DNA from: Deinococcus puniceus
GTDB taxonomy: Bacteria > Deinococcota > Deinococci > Deinococcales > Deinococcaceae
Assembly (NCBI RefSeq): GCF_001644565.1
Contig: NZ_CP011387.1
Location: 1,596,501 to 1,660,500, forward strand
Reading direction: 5' to 3'
DNA: 64,000 bases
In this document: piece by piece, positions 26,677 through 36,979 of the stretch
Layout: the number at the start of each line of letters is the position of its first letter
Position numbering within the stretch: the stretch's first letter is position 1
Notes under the pieces: model-generated
The model's input: only the letters and a program-made list of their open reading frames with translations
Databases searched by the model: none
What the model was told of the DNA's origin: nothing
Made by a program: the position numbers and the translations under genes

Positions 26677-27587
26677 AGGCCCAGCAGTTGCGCCTTGATG
26701 GGCTGCGGCGTATGACTTGGGAGACGCATCAACTGGATGCACCCGCTGAGGGAAAGGTAAGAATCAGAACCCTGTTGAGCGCTGTGAGTGTGGCCTCAGA
26801 ATTGAGCGTGGTGGACGGCAGAACGGCTCACGCTCTCCCCTATTCGCTGGGTTATCAGAGCTTGGGCGTGGTGGAACAGGCAGGCGCTGGCGTTGACCTT
26901 GCTGTAGGTACACGTGTGGTGGCTTTTTACGGACACGCCAGCGCAGCTATTGCTCAGGCGAGCCGCTGCATAGAGGTTCCGACAGACATTACAGACCGGA
27001 CAGCTCTGGCCGCCGTATTGGGCGAGGAAACTGCTAAAGGCATCCGCAAGGTCGCGCCCCGTCCTGATGAACGTGTATTGATTGCTGGTGCTGGCCTGTT
27101 GGGCTTGCTGACTATCTTTAATCTCACTCGCCTGGGCATTCAGGACGTCACAGTTCTGGAACCTGACCCTGAACGGCGCACATTGGCGCGGCTCTTTGGC
27201 GCGGAGGCACTCCGGCCCGGCAAAACCGACCACGATCAATTCGATGTGGGCTTCGAGTGCAGCGCGAGTCCAGCGGGATTCTCAGAACTCCTGACCTGCC
27301 TGCGGCCACACGCCCGTGCCTGTGTGCTGAGTGACGGCAACTGGGGCCAATTGGCGCTGCCTGCGGCCTTCCATGAGCGGGAATTGTCTCTGGTTGCGTC
27401 CAGCGACGGCGACAATTACCACGCCTACGCAGCTTGGCTATGGGTCAACGCTCACCCTCTGCTCGAACGGCTTTTTGAGGTCACGGTTTCTCCAGCGGAA
27501 CTGATACCGATGTTCGAGCGTCTGCGCCGTTGGCCGCGTCCGGTTTCGGTGGTGGCGGATTGGACACGCGGCACAGCATTCGAGTGA
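26673..27587 (+). CDS. Zinc-type alcohol dehydrogenase-like oxidoreductase
   Basis: 304 residues of the medium-chain dehydrogenase type. VKAQQLRLDGLRRMTWETHQ starts a GroES-like domain (LGYQSLGVVEQAGAGVDLAVGTRVVAFYGHAS), and VLIAGAGLLGLLTIFNLTRLG is the nucleotide-binding GxGxxG motif with EPDP ending the second strand. The catalytic-zinc cysteine/histidine set of classical ADH is not complete (the first Cys position reads SAVSVASEL, as in BchC-like or sorbitol-like variants), so it may not use zinc. The GTG start overlaps the YchJ stop (GTGA). Substrate unknown. Confidence 0.78.
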   Translation: MKAQQLRLDGLRRMTWETHQLDAPAEGKVRIRTLLSAVSVASELSVVDGRTAHALPYSLGYQSLGVVEQAGAGVDLAVGTRVVAFYGHASAAIAQASRCIEVPTDITDRTALAAVLGEETAKGIRKVAPRPDERVLIAGAGLLGLLTIFNLTRLGIQDVTVLEPDPERRTLARLFGAEALRPGKTDHDQFDVGFECSASPAGFSELLTCLRPHARACVLSDGNWGQLALPAAFHERELSLVASSDGDNYHAYAAWLWVNAHPLLERLFEVTVSPAELIPMFERLRRWPRPVSVVADWTRGTAFE

Positions 27588-27627
27588 TCCCGGCAACTCT
27601 GCCGTACCGAGCCTCGTACTCAGGCAT

Positions 27628-28623
27628 ATGACCGACAACAGCACGCCGGGCAACACGGCGGACAATGAAGCCAGCAGCGACACCAAGCGCGCCCGCTCTT
27701 TTCCCAAGATGGGCAACGACGCGCCCGTGCAGCGCACTCCCCCCTCTCGCCGCTTGCTGTGGACGGTGGGCGGCGTCGTGGCGGCGGCACTCCTGATCGG
27801 CCAGAGTGTGAAGGTCATTCCGGCGGGGCATGTGGGCGTAGTGTTCAGCGCCCTGAGCGGCGTCAAGCCCGGCGTGATTCAGGAAGGCGTGCATTTCGTG
27901 ACCCCGTTCGTAGACCGCGTGAACTTGTACGACGCCCGGTTGCAAGAGATCACGCTGGCCCATACCGATGAGGACGGCGGCGAGTCCGGGGCGATTCGCG
28001 CCCGCAGTCAGGAAGGACTGGACATCACGGCAGACGTGACCGTGCAGTTCCGAATAGACCGCAGCAAAGCGGCCATTTTGCATAAGGAACTGGGGCGCAA
28101 CTACGTTCAGACCGTCATCAGCCCGCAAATTCGCTCTAAGGTACGCGACGCCATCGGGCAATTCAGCGCCGCCGACATCATCAGCACCAAGCGGCAACAG
28201 GTGGAGGCCAGCATTTCGGGCGCACTGCGCGACGTGTTCACCAAGAACAACCTGCTGCTGGACGCCGTGCTGCTGCGCGAACTGCGGATTCCAGACAGTA
28301 TCGCCAAGGCCATTGAGTTGAAGCAGGCCGCCGAGCAACAAGTCGCGGTGGAGCGCAACAAGTTGCAACAGGCCGAAATCAGTGCCAAGCGTGAAGTGGT
28401 GGTGGCCGAGGGCGCGGCCAAGTCGGCCATTGCCAAAGCACGCGGCGACGCCGAGGCGCTGACGCTGCGGGGGCGTGCGCTGCGTGAAAATCCTCAACTG
28501 ATTCAGCTGACGGTGGCCGAGAAACTGGCTCCCACCATTCAGACAGTGATGCTGCCCGCCGACGGCAATTTCCTGCTGGATATGAAGAGCTTGCAGACGG
28601 CGGCCAGCACGCCCAAACCCTGA
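27628..28623 (+). CDS. Prohibitin/SPFH-family membrane protein
   Basis: 331 residues. A polar N-terminal ~45 residues precede one membrane span (LLWTVGGVVAAALLIGQSV). The SPFH/band-7 domain runs from about residue 65 (KVIPAGHVGVVFSALSGVKP, GVHFVTPFVDRVNLYDARLQ) to 200, then a charged coiled coil (AAEQQVAVERNKLQQAEISA, KREVVVAEGAAKSAIAKARG). These proteins form large rings or cages in the membrane and influence proteases such as FtsH. The N-terminal extension before the membrane span is longer than usual. Followed after 36 bases by another single-span protein, which may work with it. Confidence 0.9.
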   Translation: MTDNSTPGNTADNEASSDTKRARSFPKMGNDAPVQRTPPSRRLLWTVGGVVAAALLIGQSVKVIPAGHVGVVFSALSGVKPGVIQEGVHFVTPFVDRVNLYDARLQEITLAHTDEDGGESGAIRARSQEGLDITADVTVQFRIDRSKAAILHKELGRNYVQTVISPQIRSKVRDAIGQFSAADIISTKRQQVEASISGALRDVFTKNNLLLDAVLLRELRIPDSIAKAIELKQAAEQQVAVERNKLQQAEISAKREVVVAEGAAKSAIAKARGDAEALTLRGRALRENPQLIQLTVAEKLAPTIQTVMLPADGNFLLDMKSLQTAASTPKP

Positions 28624-28647
28624 GCCGGTTGGCTAGGCCGGTTGGAT

Positions 28648-28653
28648 TAGGAT
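28648..28653 (+). promoter_or_regulatory. Leaderless-type -10 box
   Basis: TAGGAT, six bases before the ATG at 28660. Confidence 0.55.
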
Positions 28654-28659
28654 GAACGC

Positions 28660-29244
28660 ATGATTGCCGTATTGATTCTGATCGTGATTTTCGGCGGCAT
28701 TGCCCTAATCAAGTATGTGGAGAGCAACAATCAGGCGCGGCAGCGGGCGTGGCAACTGGAGGACGCGGCGGCCAAAGCAGGGCAGGCGTTGCCAGCGGCA
28801 GCAGCCAAAGCCTTGGCCGCGTTGCCTGCCCCACACCCCACCGTGCAGGACGCCCCCGAGACCCTGACCCTGCGCCTGCCCGCCGAGGCCAGAGCGCGGG
28901 CTTGGGCGCTGCTGTCTACGGTGGCCGACGCCCAGAAAGGCACCGAAAACGCCGACACGCGCACGGCTTATCTGCTGCGCCAGACGCGGGAATCGTACTT
29001 GCCCGACACCTTGCGGGCCTACCTTGGACTCACCGACGGAGCGCGGCGGGCGCTGGAAGCTCAGGGCCAGTCGCCCGAAACGCTGCTGACCGAGCAGATC
29101 GCGCTGATGGAAGACGGCGTGCGGGAAGCCCTGCGCCATGACCACGCGGCGGCAGACCGCTTGCTGACGCAGGGGCGCTTTTTGCGCGAACGCTTTGGGG
29201 GCACGGAGGGGAGCCTGAGTTTGGGGAAAGTGGGAGACGTTTGA
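28660..29244 (+). CDS. Single-span membrane protein of unknown function
   Basis: 194 residues. The first ~18 (MIAVLILIVIFGGIALIK) form a membrane anchor with little in front, so the rest is probably cytoplasmic. The remainder is Ala-rich and helical, with regular heptad-like segments (RQTRESYLPDTLRAYLGLTD, LLTEQIALMEDGVREALRHD). No known motif is seen. TAGGAT six bases upstream of the ATG suggests its own leaderless promoter although it lies just downstream of the SPFH gene on the same strand; a functional pairing is a guess from position. Confidence 0.7.
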   Translation: MIAVLILIVIFGGIALIKYVESNNQARQRAWQLEDAAAKAGQALPAAAAKALAALPAPHPTVQDAPETLTLRLPAEARARAWALLSTVADAQKGTENADTRTAYLLRQTRESYLPDTLRAYLGLTDGARRALEAQGQSPETLLTEQIALMEDGVREALRHDHAAADRLLTQGRFLRERFGGTEGSLSLGKVGDV

Positions 29245-29259
29245 GGTTGCTTGGGGTTG

Positions 29260-29382
29260 GTCTAAGGGTCTAAGAACTGGTTAAAGGCAACTGCTCAAGC
29301 CCTTTTTATGTGTGGAAGAAGCAGCCACACCGCAACGTCCCCGCCCTAGCACCTTAGACCCTCGACTTTCAGACCCTTAGAC
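29260..29382 (+). repeat. Dispersed repeat family A copy 1
   Basis: Begins GTCTAAGGGTCTAAGAACTG and ends CACCTTAGACCCTCGAC...AGACCCTTAGAC, so the ends are inverted copies of GTCTAAGGGTCT. The interior (GGAAGAAGC, CGTCCCCGCCC) matches the reverse complement of the copy at 33914-34024. Confidence 0.65.
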
Positions 29383-29428
29383 AAGCCACGCACAAACCTC
29401 AATCCTAAAGATTGTACTCGGTTCAGAA

Positions 29429-29464
29429 TGGCAGGCCAGAGGCGAGAGAGCCGCTAGCCTGCCA
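29429..29464 (+). promoter_or_regulatory. Inverted repeat upstream of the beta-HAD dehydrogenase
   Basis: TGGCAGGC and GCCTGCCA form an 8-bp perfect dyad separated by 20 bases, ending 6 bases before the start codon and including TAGCCT. It could be an operator or leader hairpin. Confidence 0.35.
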
Positions 29465-29470
29465 TCATCT

Positions 29471-30358
29471 ATGACCCTCACGACTGCATTCTTGGGCCTC
29501 GGCGCGATGGGCACGCCGATGGCCGCCCACCTGACGCGGCACGCACAGGCCACCGACGGGCGCTCGTTGGTGTGGAACCGCACAGCGGCGCGGGCCGAAG
29601 CGCACGCCCAGACCTACGGCAGCGAACTTGCCACGCCTGACAGCTTGGCCGAAGCCGACGTGCTGTTTTCCTGCCTGCCTACCAGCGCCGACCTTGATGA
29701 AGTACTGGCCGCCCTACCCGCCCTGAAACGCGGCGCGGTGTGGGTGGACTGCACCAGCGGGCATCCTGACGCGGCACCCCGACAGGCGGCGGCCCTGGCA
29801 GAGCGCGGCGTGGCTTTTCTGGATGCTCCGGTCAGTGGCGGCACAGGCGGCGCAGTGTCGGGCCAACTGACGGTGATGGTGGGCGGTGCGGAAGCTGACC
29901 TAGAACGGGTGCGGCCCCTGCTGGACGCCTTCGCGGGGCGGGTGATCCGGGTGGGCAACACGGGCGCGGGCTTTGCGGTCAAGGCCATCAACAATGCGCT
30001 GTTGGCCGTGACGCTGTGGGCCACCGGGGAAGGCTTGGCCGTATTGGGGCGCAGCGGCGTGAAGTTGGGCGCGGCGCTGGAGGTCATCAATGCCAGCAGC
30101 GGGCGCAGCAATGCCAGCCAGAACCTGATTCCGGCGCGGGTGCTGACGCGGGAATTTCCGGCCACGTTTGGGCTGGGGCTCTTAGCCAAAGACGCGGGCA
30201 TTGCGCTGGATATGGTGAACAGCACGCACAGCAGCGCCCCGATGTTGGCGCAGACGGCGGCCCTGATGCGGGCGGCGGCCAACATCGTCGGCAGCGACGT
30301 AGACCACACGGCGGCCCTTCGACTTATCGAGCAGATGAATAAGGTGGTGATCGAGTGA
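29471..30358 (+). CDS. Beta-hydroxyacid dehydrogenase family (3-hydroxyisobutyrate dehydrogenase-like)
   Basis: 295 residues. The N-terminal Rossmann domain has [18 protein letters not shown] (NAD(P) motif), [20 protein letters not shown] is the substrate-binding signature, [17 protein letters not shown] carries the catalytic lysine (K in FAVKAINN) and the C-terminal helical domain includes [12 protein letters not shown]. The family reduces or oxidises beta-hydroxy acids such as 3-hydroxyisobutyrate, tartronate semialdehyde or glyoxylate; the substrate is not determined by these motifs. Its stop overlaps the start of the DegV gene, so the two form an operon. Confidence 0.9.
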   Translation: MTLTTAFLGLGAMGTPMAAHLTRHAQATDGRSLVWNRTAARAEAHAQTYGSELATPDSLAEADVLFSCLPTSADLDEVLAALPALKRGAVWVDCTSGHPDAAPRQAAALAERGVAFLDAPVSGGTGGAVSGQLTVMVGGAEADLERVRPLLDAFAGRVIRVGNTGAGFAVKAINNALLAVTLWATGEGLAVLGRSGVKLGAALEVINASSGRSNASQNLIPARVLTREFPATFGLGLLAKDAGIALDMVNSTHSSAPMLAQTAALMRAAANIVGSDVDHTAALRLIEQMNKVVIE

Positions 30359-31236
30359 TGACTGGACAGGGACAAATTGGGCAGGCAAAGTTTGGAGTCG
30401 TAACTGACGGTGGGCTGGACGCCTACGCGGAGTTGAAGAACAGTGTGCCAATAGCGCCGTTTAGCGTGAATTTTGGCAGCGTGAGTCGGCGCACGCATGA
30501 AATCAGCCGGGAAGACCTGCTGCGCGAGTTGGCGAGCAACCCCGAACACCCCACCAGCAGCCAGCCCACGCCGCAAGACTGGGCCGACGCTTACCGGGCG
30601 GCGGGCACGCCAGAAGTGTTGGCCGTGACCATCAGCGCGGGCCTCAGCGGCAGCCGGAACGCGGCGGAGCAGGCGACGCAGGTGATGGACGGCGCGAAGG
30701 TGACCATTCACGATTCGCGCACGCTCAGCGCGGCGCAGGCCTTTCAGGTACATGCTGCCGTGACCGCTGCCGAACGCGGCGAAAGCCTGCAAACGGCGCT
30801 GGAATGGATGAAAGCCGTAGAGCAGGAAACCGAACTGTATTTTACGATTGAGACGCTGGAATACCTGCGGCGCGGCGGGCGAATCGGGCGCGTACAGGCC
30901 ACGCTGGGCGGCCTGCTGAACCTCAAGCCCGTGATTACAGTGGACAAGGCCAGCGGAACCTATACCAATTTGGCCCGCGTGCGCTCTTACCGGAGTGCCA
31001 TAGAAGCGATTGCCACGCAAATTACGGCCCGCTATGGGGAAGGAACGCCGCTGCGGTTGGGCCTGTTGTACGGCAGCGAACAGGCCGACGCCGACGCCTT
31101 GTTGAAGGCAGTTCAGGCCCGGCATCCGGTGGTGTGGGCAGGCGTTGCGGGCGTCAATCCGGTGCTGAACATTCATACCGGGCCGAGAACGGTGGGCATC
31201 GCGGCGGCACCGGGCGCTTGGCCATGGGAGCGGTAA
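30358..31236 (+). CDS. DegV-family fatty-acid-binding protein
   Basis: 292 residues. [14 protein letters not shown] replaces the usual TDS-type opening, and [48 protein letters not shown] and [26 protein letters not shown] are family signatures. DegV/FakB proteins bind a fatty acid and present it to the kinase FakA for phosphorylation. No fakA-like gene is in this window. The ATG at 30358 shares bases with the preceding stop (TGATG); a GTG one codon earlier is the alternative. Confidence 0.9.
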   Translation: MTGQGQIGQAKFGVVTDGGLDAYAELKNSVPIAPFSVNFGSVSRRTHEISREDLLRELASNPEHPTSSQPTPQDWADAYRAAGTPEVLAVTISAGLSGSRNAAEQATQVMDGAKVTIHDSRTLSAAQAFQVHAAVTAAERGESLQTALEWMKAVEQETELYFTIETLEYLRRGGRIGRVQATLGGLLNLKPVITVDKASGTYTNLARVRSYRSAIEAIATQITARYGEGTPLRLGLLYGSEQADADALLKAVQARHPVVWAGVAGVNPVLNIHTGPRTVGIAAAPGAWPWER

Positions 31237-31250
31237 AAGCCAAAGCTGGA

Positions 31251-31370
31251 CTACAACATTTGTCATAATAATGACCGAGCGGAGCGAGTGAATTTTATCG
31301 AGCAGGACGGAGAATGGAACCACCGAAAGTCTCTTTTTTCGGTGGTGTAATTCGGAGAACTGCTCTACAG
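31251..31370 (+). repeat. Structured dispersed repeat, family B copy 3
   Basis: Plus strand: CTACAACATTT, hairpin 1 (GTCAT/ATGAC, 31262-31275), CGAGCGGAGCGAGTGAA, GAGAATGGA, hairpin 2 (10-bp perfect stem ACCACCGAAA/TTTCGGTGGT, 31319-31346), GTAATTCGGAGAACTGCTC. Closely matches the copy at 61130-61250 over about 115 bp. Confidence 0.75.
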
Positions 31371-31424
31371 AACGTGGATCGTAGATCGTGGTTTGGTTTT
31401 CCCACGTTCCACGATCCACGTTCT
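31369..31424. repeat. Inverted repeat, family D copy 1
   Basis: AGAACGTGGATCGT and ACGATCCACGTTCT are perfect 14-bp inverted copies separated by 28 bases. It abuts the family B element on its left. Related sequence lies at 4049-4104. Confidence 0.6.
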
Positions 31425-31476
31425 GAATGTCTGGCCTCCGTTCAACGTCGCTCAGCTCTCGTGGCAACCCCAGCTC

Positions 31477-32363
31477 TCACCCTCGCATGTGGAAATACCG
31501 CACGAATTCCCTAAACCCCAGCCGCTCGTAAAACGGGGCCACATTCGTCCAATCAATGGCCATCGCCTGTGCCCCGCGAGTTTGAAGATGGGTCATGGCG
31601 GCCAGCATAAAGGCGCTGCCCACACCGCCTCCGCGCAGGTCGGGGTGAATTCCGATGGGGCCGAGGCCGCCTACCAACCCTTCTAGTCCCACTGCTTTTC
31701 GTAACGCATCTGGGAAGAAGAAGGACGGCAGCACGGCGGCGTCAGTTTCTAGGCCGGTCAGGGCGAATCCGGCCACTTGCGGGCCGTTCATCAGCATCAG
31801 CACTTGCGAGGCGTCGCGGGCGGCCACAGCTCCGGCGTCGTGCTTCCAGCGGGGGCCGAAGACGGCTTCGGCAAAGGCCAGCAGGGGCGGTATCAAGTTG
31901 TCTTGGCTGGCGTCGGTCACGCGAAATTCGGGCGAAAGCTCGGACGCGGGCAGGGGCGAGCGCAGGTCAAGCGCCATGTCCGAGCTTTCGCGGCCTGTCG
32001 GGGTAAATCCCAAGGCTTCAAAAAAAGGCAGGCTGGACGCTGTGGGGGCAGGCAAAAAGTGGCCGCGTTCTTCGCCAAGCGCCAGTGCGACGGGGCCGAG
32101 GCGTTCGCGGGCTTCCTGCATCAGCGAGCGCCCCAGCCCTTGCCGTCTGAACTCCGGGTGAACAAGCAGCAGCCGAATATGAGCATGGGCGTAGGCTTCG
32201 GGCGGGCGCAGGGCGAGGGCGGCCAGCAAGGTTCCGTCCGGGGCGCGGCGCTGTAGGAGGTGAGCGGGGTCACCCAAGCGCTGCTCTAAGCCGTGTGGAT
32301 GGGGCAGCAGTTCGGGCAGGGCGGCAGCCCAGAGCGTGTGGATTTCGGCAGCAGTCGGAGGAG

Positions 32364-32367
<4 letters not shown>
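31477..32367 (-). CDS. Tandem GNAT acetyltransferase
   Basis: 296 residues with two GNAT-like halves. The first has [20 protein letters not shown] (acetyl-CoA loop RRQGLG) and [20 protein letters not shown]. The second has [20 protein letters not shown] (loop RGGGVG) and [20 protein letters not shown]. Both binding loops are intact, so either could be active. The ATG overlaps the stop of the upstream glycosidase gene (ATGA), so the two are co-translated and it may acetylate a sugar or amino-sugar product; that link is inferred from position only. Confidence 0.85.
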
Positions 32368-33839
<1,472 letters not shown>

Positions 33840-33846
33840 GGGATTC

Positions 33847-33852
33847 AGGGTA
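33847..33852 (-). promoter_or_regulatory. Leaderless-type -10 box
   Basis: TACCCT, seven bases before the GTG at 33839. Confidence 0.55.
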
Positions 33853-33913
33853 ATACGGATTGGGGGATGGGCTGTGCCTTCTTGGGTGTGGCGGTGGCGT
33901 TTGCGGATGCCTG

Positions 33914-34024
33914 GTCTAAAGGTCTAGGGTCTAAGGTGCTGGGGCGGGGACGGTGCTGGGTGGTAGCTTCTTCCGCAGACAAAAGGCTTAAGCAGGTGTG
34001 TCAGCAGTTCTTAGACCCTTAGAC
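33914..34024 (-). repeat. Dispersed repeat family A copy 2
   Basis: Its reverse complement starts GTCTAAGGGTCTAAGAACTG and ends CCCCAGCACCTTAGACCCTA, matching copy 1 at both ends and through the interior. It occupies most of the nagZ-nanE divergent gap. Confidence 0.65.
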
Positions 34025-34055
34025 GCCTTGTGCCCCCCGTCCCCCGCCGATGCCT

Positions 34056-34061
34056 TAGGCT
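34056..34061 (+). promoter_or_regulatory. Leaderless-type -10 box
   Basis: TAGGCT, six bases before the nanE ATG. Confidence 0.6.
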
Positions 34062-34067
34062 TCCCCC

Positions 34068-34778
34068 ATGACCGAACAAGTAGCCCGTTCTCCCCTGCCC
34101 GCCGCTCTCGAACGCCTGCGCGGGCAACTGGTGGTCAGCGTGCAGGCCGACGACGGCAGCCCCCTGAGAGAAGTGGTGCATATCGTGGCGCTGAGTCGGG
34201 CGGCACTTTTGGGCGGCGCGGCGGGCCTGCGCCTCCGTTCGGCAGAGGATATTCGGGCTGTGCGGGCGATGACGGACGTACCGATTATCGGGCTGACCAA
34301 GCAGGCGCATCCCGGAACCGACGTGTATATCACGGCTACACCGGGCGAGGTGCGGGAAGTAGCGGCAGCCGGGGCCGACATCGTGGCCTTCGACGGCACC
34401 GATTTGCCGCGCCCCTACAGCGTGGCAAAATTAATTGAGGCGGCACACGCGGCGGGTGCGTTGGCTATGGCTGATGTCAGCACGTTGGAGGAAGCGCGGG
34501 CAGCCTATGCGGCGGGCGCAGACATCGTGGGCACCACCATGAGCGGCTACACGCCTCACAGTCCGCAACTCACAGGGCCAGATTTCGCGTTGATGGAGGC
34601 GTTGGCGGCGGCAGGACTGCCCTTTATCGCCGAGGGGCGTATCAATTCGCCGGAGTTGGCGGCGGCAGCGTTGCAAACGGGAGCGCTGTGCGTGGTGGTG
34701 GGCAGCGCCATTACCCGTCCAGACCACGTAACCCGCTGGTTTGCCGCAGCCCTGCGGAGTGGCACACCGGGCGCATGA
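34068..34778 (+). CDS. nanE: N-acetylmannosamine-6-phosphate 2-epimerase
   Basis: 236 residues of the NanE family, which converts ManNAc-6-phosphate to GlcNAc-6-phosphate. Diagnostic segments are LRGQLVVSVQADDGSPL, IIGLTKQAHPGTDVYITATP (catalytic lysine in the LTK motif), ADIVAFDGTDLPRP, MADVSTLEEARAAYAAGADI, GTTMSGYTPHSPQ and FIAEGRINSPELAAAAL. It faces a NagZ-type gene and precedes a sugar-binding protein and a GH20 enzyme, so it probably belongs to amino-sugar or cell-wall recycling. No NanA or NanK is in the window. TAGGCT six bases before the ATG indicates a leaderless transcript. Confidence 0.94.
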   Translation: MTEQVARSPLPAALERLRGQLVVSVQADDGSPLREVVHIVALSRAALLGGAAGLRLRSAEDIRAVRAMTDVPIIGLTKQAHPGTDVYITATPGEVREVAAAGADIVAFDGTDLPRPYSVAKLIEAAHAAGALAMADVSTLEEARAAYAAGADIVGTTMSGYTPHSPQLTGPDFALMEALAAAGLPFIAEGRINSPELAAAALQTGALCVVVGSAITRPDHVTRWFAAALRSGTPGA

Positions 34779-34902
34779 GAGGCGGACGCCCGTTTCTCAG
34801 GTTGCCGTTAGATTCACACGCTACTCTGAGCGCAATCTCAACATGACCTCAAGGCCAGCCCGCCACACCACAGACTGGGCCAGCCGACTCCAAGGAGTTG
34901 CT

Positions 34903-36144
34903 ATGACATCCACCTACAAAAAAGCCCTGCTGACCGCCGCCCTGATTGCCGCTTCCACCGCAGGCGCACAGAAGACCGAGTTGGAATTCTGGACGATCAG
35001 CCTCGCGCCATTGTTTAACGATGAGATGAACCGTCTGGTGTCGCAGTTCGAGAAGGAAAACCCGACGGTGAACCTGAAATGGGTGGATGTGCCCGCCAAC
35101 GCCATCGAGCAGAAATTGCTGGCTGCCGTCGCTTCGGGCCGCCCGCCTGCCGCCGTGAACCTCAGCAGCGATATGGCCGTGAAGTTGGTCCAACAAGGCG
35201 CACTGGAAACCCTGACGCTGAGCGACGCACAGAAAAAGAGCTATTTCCCCAGCCCGCTCAGCACCTTTACCTTCGAGGGCAAAAACATGGGCCTGCCGTG
35301 GTACTGGGCTCCCAAAGTCGTGGCCTACAACACCGACATTTTCCGCAAGGCTGGCCTAGACCCCGCCAACCCGCCCCGCACCATTCAGACGCTGATCGCG
35401 GCGGCCAAGCAGATCAAAGACAAGACCGGTATGTACGGCTTCATGCCCAACATCAACAACATCAACATGCTGTTCATGTTTCAGGAAGCGGGCCTTCCCA
35501 TCTTTGACAAGAGCGGCAGCAAGGCTGTGTTTAATAGCCCCGAGCATGTAAAACTGCTGCAAACTTATGTAGACCTGTACAAAGGTGGCTACATTCCCGA
35601 AGACACCATGCGCCGGGGCTTCGTGGCTGCTACCGAGCTGTATTCCAGCGGAAAACTGGCAATGTTGATTACAGGGCCGCAGTTTATCCTCCGGGTAGAA
35701 AATGACAATAAAGCCATTTATGACCTGACCAAAGTCGCGCCCTATCCCATCAACATTGCTGGAAACGTGATTCATACGCCGCTGATGGGCTTTACCGTAC
35801 CCAAAGGTGTGAAGGACAAGGCGCTGTCGCAGAAGCTGGCACTGTTCCTGACCAACGATGTGAACCAGTTGCAATTCAGCAAGGTCACCAAGACCACCTT
35901 CCCCAGCACCGTGAAGGCCAGCACCGACAAATTCTTTAAGCAGGGCGGAACCAATGCTGTCGATCAGGGCAAACTGGTGAGCAGCACCGAACTGAAAAAG
36001 GCCAAAGACCTGACATTGGTGTACCCGGATGCCAGCAAACTGAACAAAGTATTTAAGGACAACGTGGAAGCGGCAATGGCAGGCCAGAAGAGTGCCAAGC
36101 AGGCACTTGATGACATTGTGAAGGCTTGGAACGCGAGCCTGTAA
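34903..36144 (+). CDS. ABC sugar transporter substrate-binding protein
   Basis: 413 residues. Signal peptide ends STAGAQ and the mature protein starts KTELEFWTISLAPLFNDEMN, the family-1 extracellular solute-binding pattern. LLAAVASGRPPAAVNLSSDM, NMGLPWYWAPKVVAYNTDIF and ATELYSSGKLAMLITGPQFI are typical of carbohydrate-binding members. AAGGAG ahead of ATG 34903 fixes the start. No lipobox cysteine follows the signal peptide. No permease or ATPase gene is adjacent, so it is an orphan that must use components encoded elsewhere; with nanE upstream and GH20 downstream, an amino sugar is a reasonable guess as ligand. Confidence 0.88.
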   Translation: MTSTYKKALLTAALIAASTAGAQKTELEFWTISLAPLFNDEMNRLVSQFEKENPTVNLKWVDVPANAIEQKLLAAVASGRPPAAVNLSSDMAVKLVQQGALETLTLSDAQKKSYFPSPLSTFTFEGKNMGLPWYWAPKVVAYNTDIFRKAGLDPANPPRTIQTLIAAAKQIKDKTGMYGFMPNINNINMLFMFQEAGLPIFDKSGSKAVFNSPEHVKLLQTYVDLYKGGYIPEDTMRRGFVAATELYSSGKLAMLITGPQFILRVENDNKAIYDLTKVAPYPINIAGNVIHTPLMGFTVPKGVKDKALSQKLALFLTNDVNQLQFSKVTKTTFPSTVKASTDKFFKQGGTNAVDQGKLVSSTELKKAKDLTLVYPDASKLNKVFKDNVEAAMAGQKSAKQALDDIVKAWNASL

Positions 36145-36145
36145 G

Positions 36146-36270
36146 GATGATTCCGGTAGGCCAGCCCTTTTCAACTGGCCTACCCGACTGGCAGGAAAAG
36201 GAAAAAGCCGGATTCCGGAATGGAATTTTCCTCCGGCGCTGTTCTGGAGGAGGATGAAATGGCCGGAACC
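36146..36270 (+). repeat. Structured dispersed repeat, family B copy 4
   Basis: Begins 2 bases after the substrate-binding protein stop codon: GATTCCG, hairpin 1 (9-bp perfect stem GTAGGCCAG/CTGGCCTAC, 36156-36183), CCGACTGG, GCCGGATTCCGGAATGGA, hairpin 2 (8-bp stem with one G-T pair, 36229-36251), GAAATGGCCGGAACC. The GAGCGAGTGG word is missing. It ends inside the 5' end of the next gene. Confidence 0.6.
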
Positions 36271-36927
36271 GGGCGAGTTGAGTCAGATTGCAGGGCCGTC
36301 TTGATGGCGGCCCTGTTGCTGTGTGGTGCGGCACATGCCCAAAAGGTCAGACCGCAAAAGCCTCGTGCCTCAGCGCCGTTTTCTACGCCTTATAAACCCG
36401 CCTACCGCCCGGACGATCAACCGGAATTCCCGTTGACCGCCACTGTCGACGAAACCCGGATCGCCCCCGGCATTTGGGACACGCCCCCGGATTTAATTGG
36501 GGGCACGCGGGTGGGCGTATTCACCGACAATGGGGTACACCGGGGATTTTTATTCATTGGAGCCGACGAATCGCGCATCGGCGAGGAGTATCTGGTGATG
36601 CGGTGCGTGGATGGCGGCCAATACGAATTGCGGTTGGTGCTGAAGCAATCGTTGGCGGCACAAGCCTTCCGCTTTCAGGCGACTTGGGGCGGAAGCACGC
36701 GCACGTTGAAGCTTGGGCCTGCCGATCCAGAATTGACGGACTCCGTTTTGCTGGCGAAGGCCGACGCCACAGCCTTCTTCGGCATTCTTTTGACGGGCCA
36801 GAAGGTGCTGGTCACTGTTTCACCTTCATCCGGCTCAGGCGCGGTGCTGGGGAAACCTCTGGCACTGACCTTCAATGGTGTGGGCGCGGCGGAAGGTTGG
36901 GGCAGGATTGACCGCTGCCGACAGTAA
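36259..36927 (+). CDS. Secreted protein of unknown function
   Basis: 222 residues if it begins at ATG 36259, which follows GGAGGAGG and gives MAGTGRVESDCRAVLMAALL with cleavage near AAHAQ. The mature part is Pro/Lys-rich at first, then a beta-rich domain (GVFTDNGVHRGFLFIGADES, YLVMRCVDGGQYELRLVLKQ, TWGGSTRTLKLGPADPELTD). No family recognised. The binding site and ATG lie inside the family B repeat, so the insertion seems to have supplied the translation start or replaced the original one. An ATG at 36304 would leave a very short signal peptide. The 3' end overlaps no gene; GH20 follows 52 bases later. Confidence 0.6.
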   Translation: MAGTGRVESDCRAVLMAALLLCGAAHAQKVRPQKPRASAPFSTPYKPAYRPDDQPEFPLTATVDETRIAPGIWDTPPDLIGGTRVGVFTDNGVHRGFLFIGADESRIGEEYLVMRCVDGGQYELRLVLKQSLAAQAFRFQATWGGSTRTLKLGPADPELTDSVLLAKADATAFFGILLTGQKVLVTVSPSSGSGAVLGKPLALTFNGVGAAEGWGRIDRCRQ

Positions 36928-36979
36928 GCAGGTTCAGCCCATCGGATTCACGTCAGGCAAATACACAAAGGTGATTGAG

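Noticed and set aside
29614..31467. 617-residue minus-strand frame
   Set aside because: Antisense to the beta-HAD dehydrogenase and DegV genes, both of which carry clear motifs.
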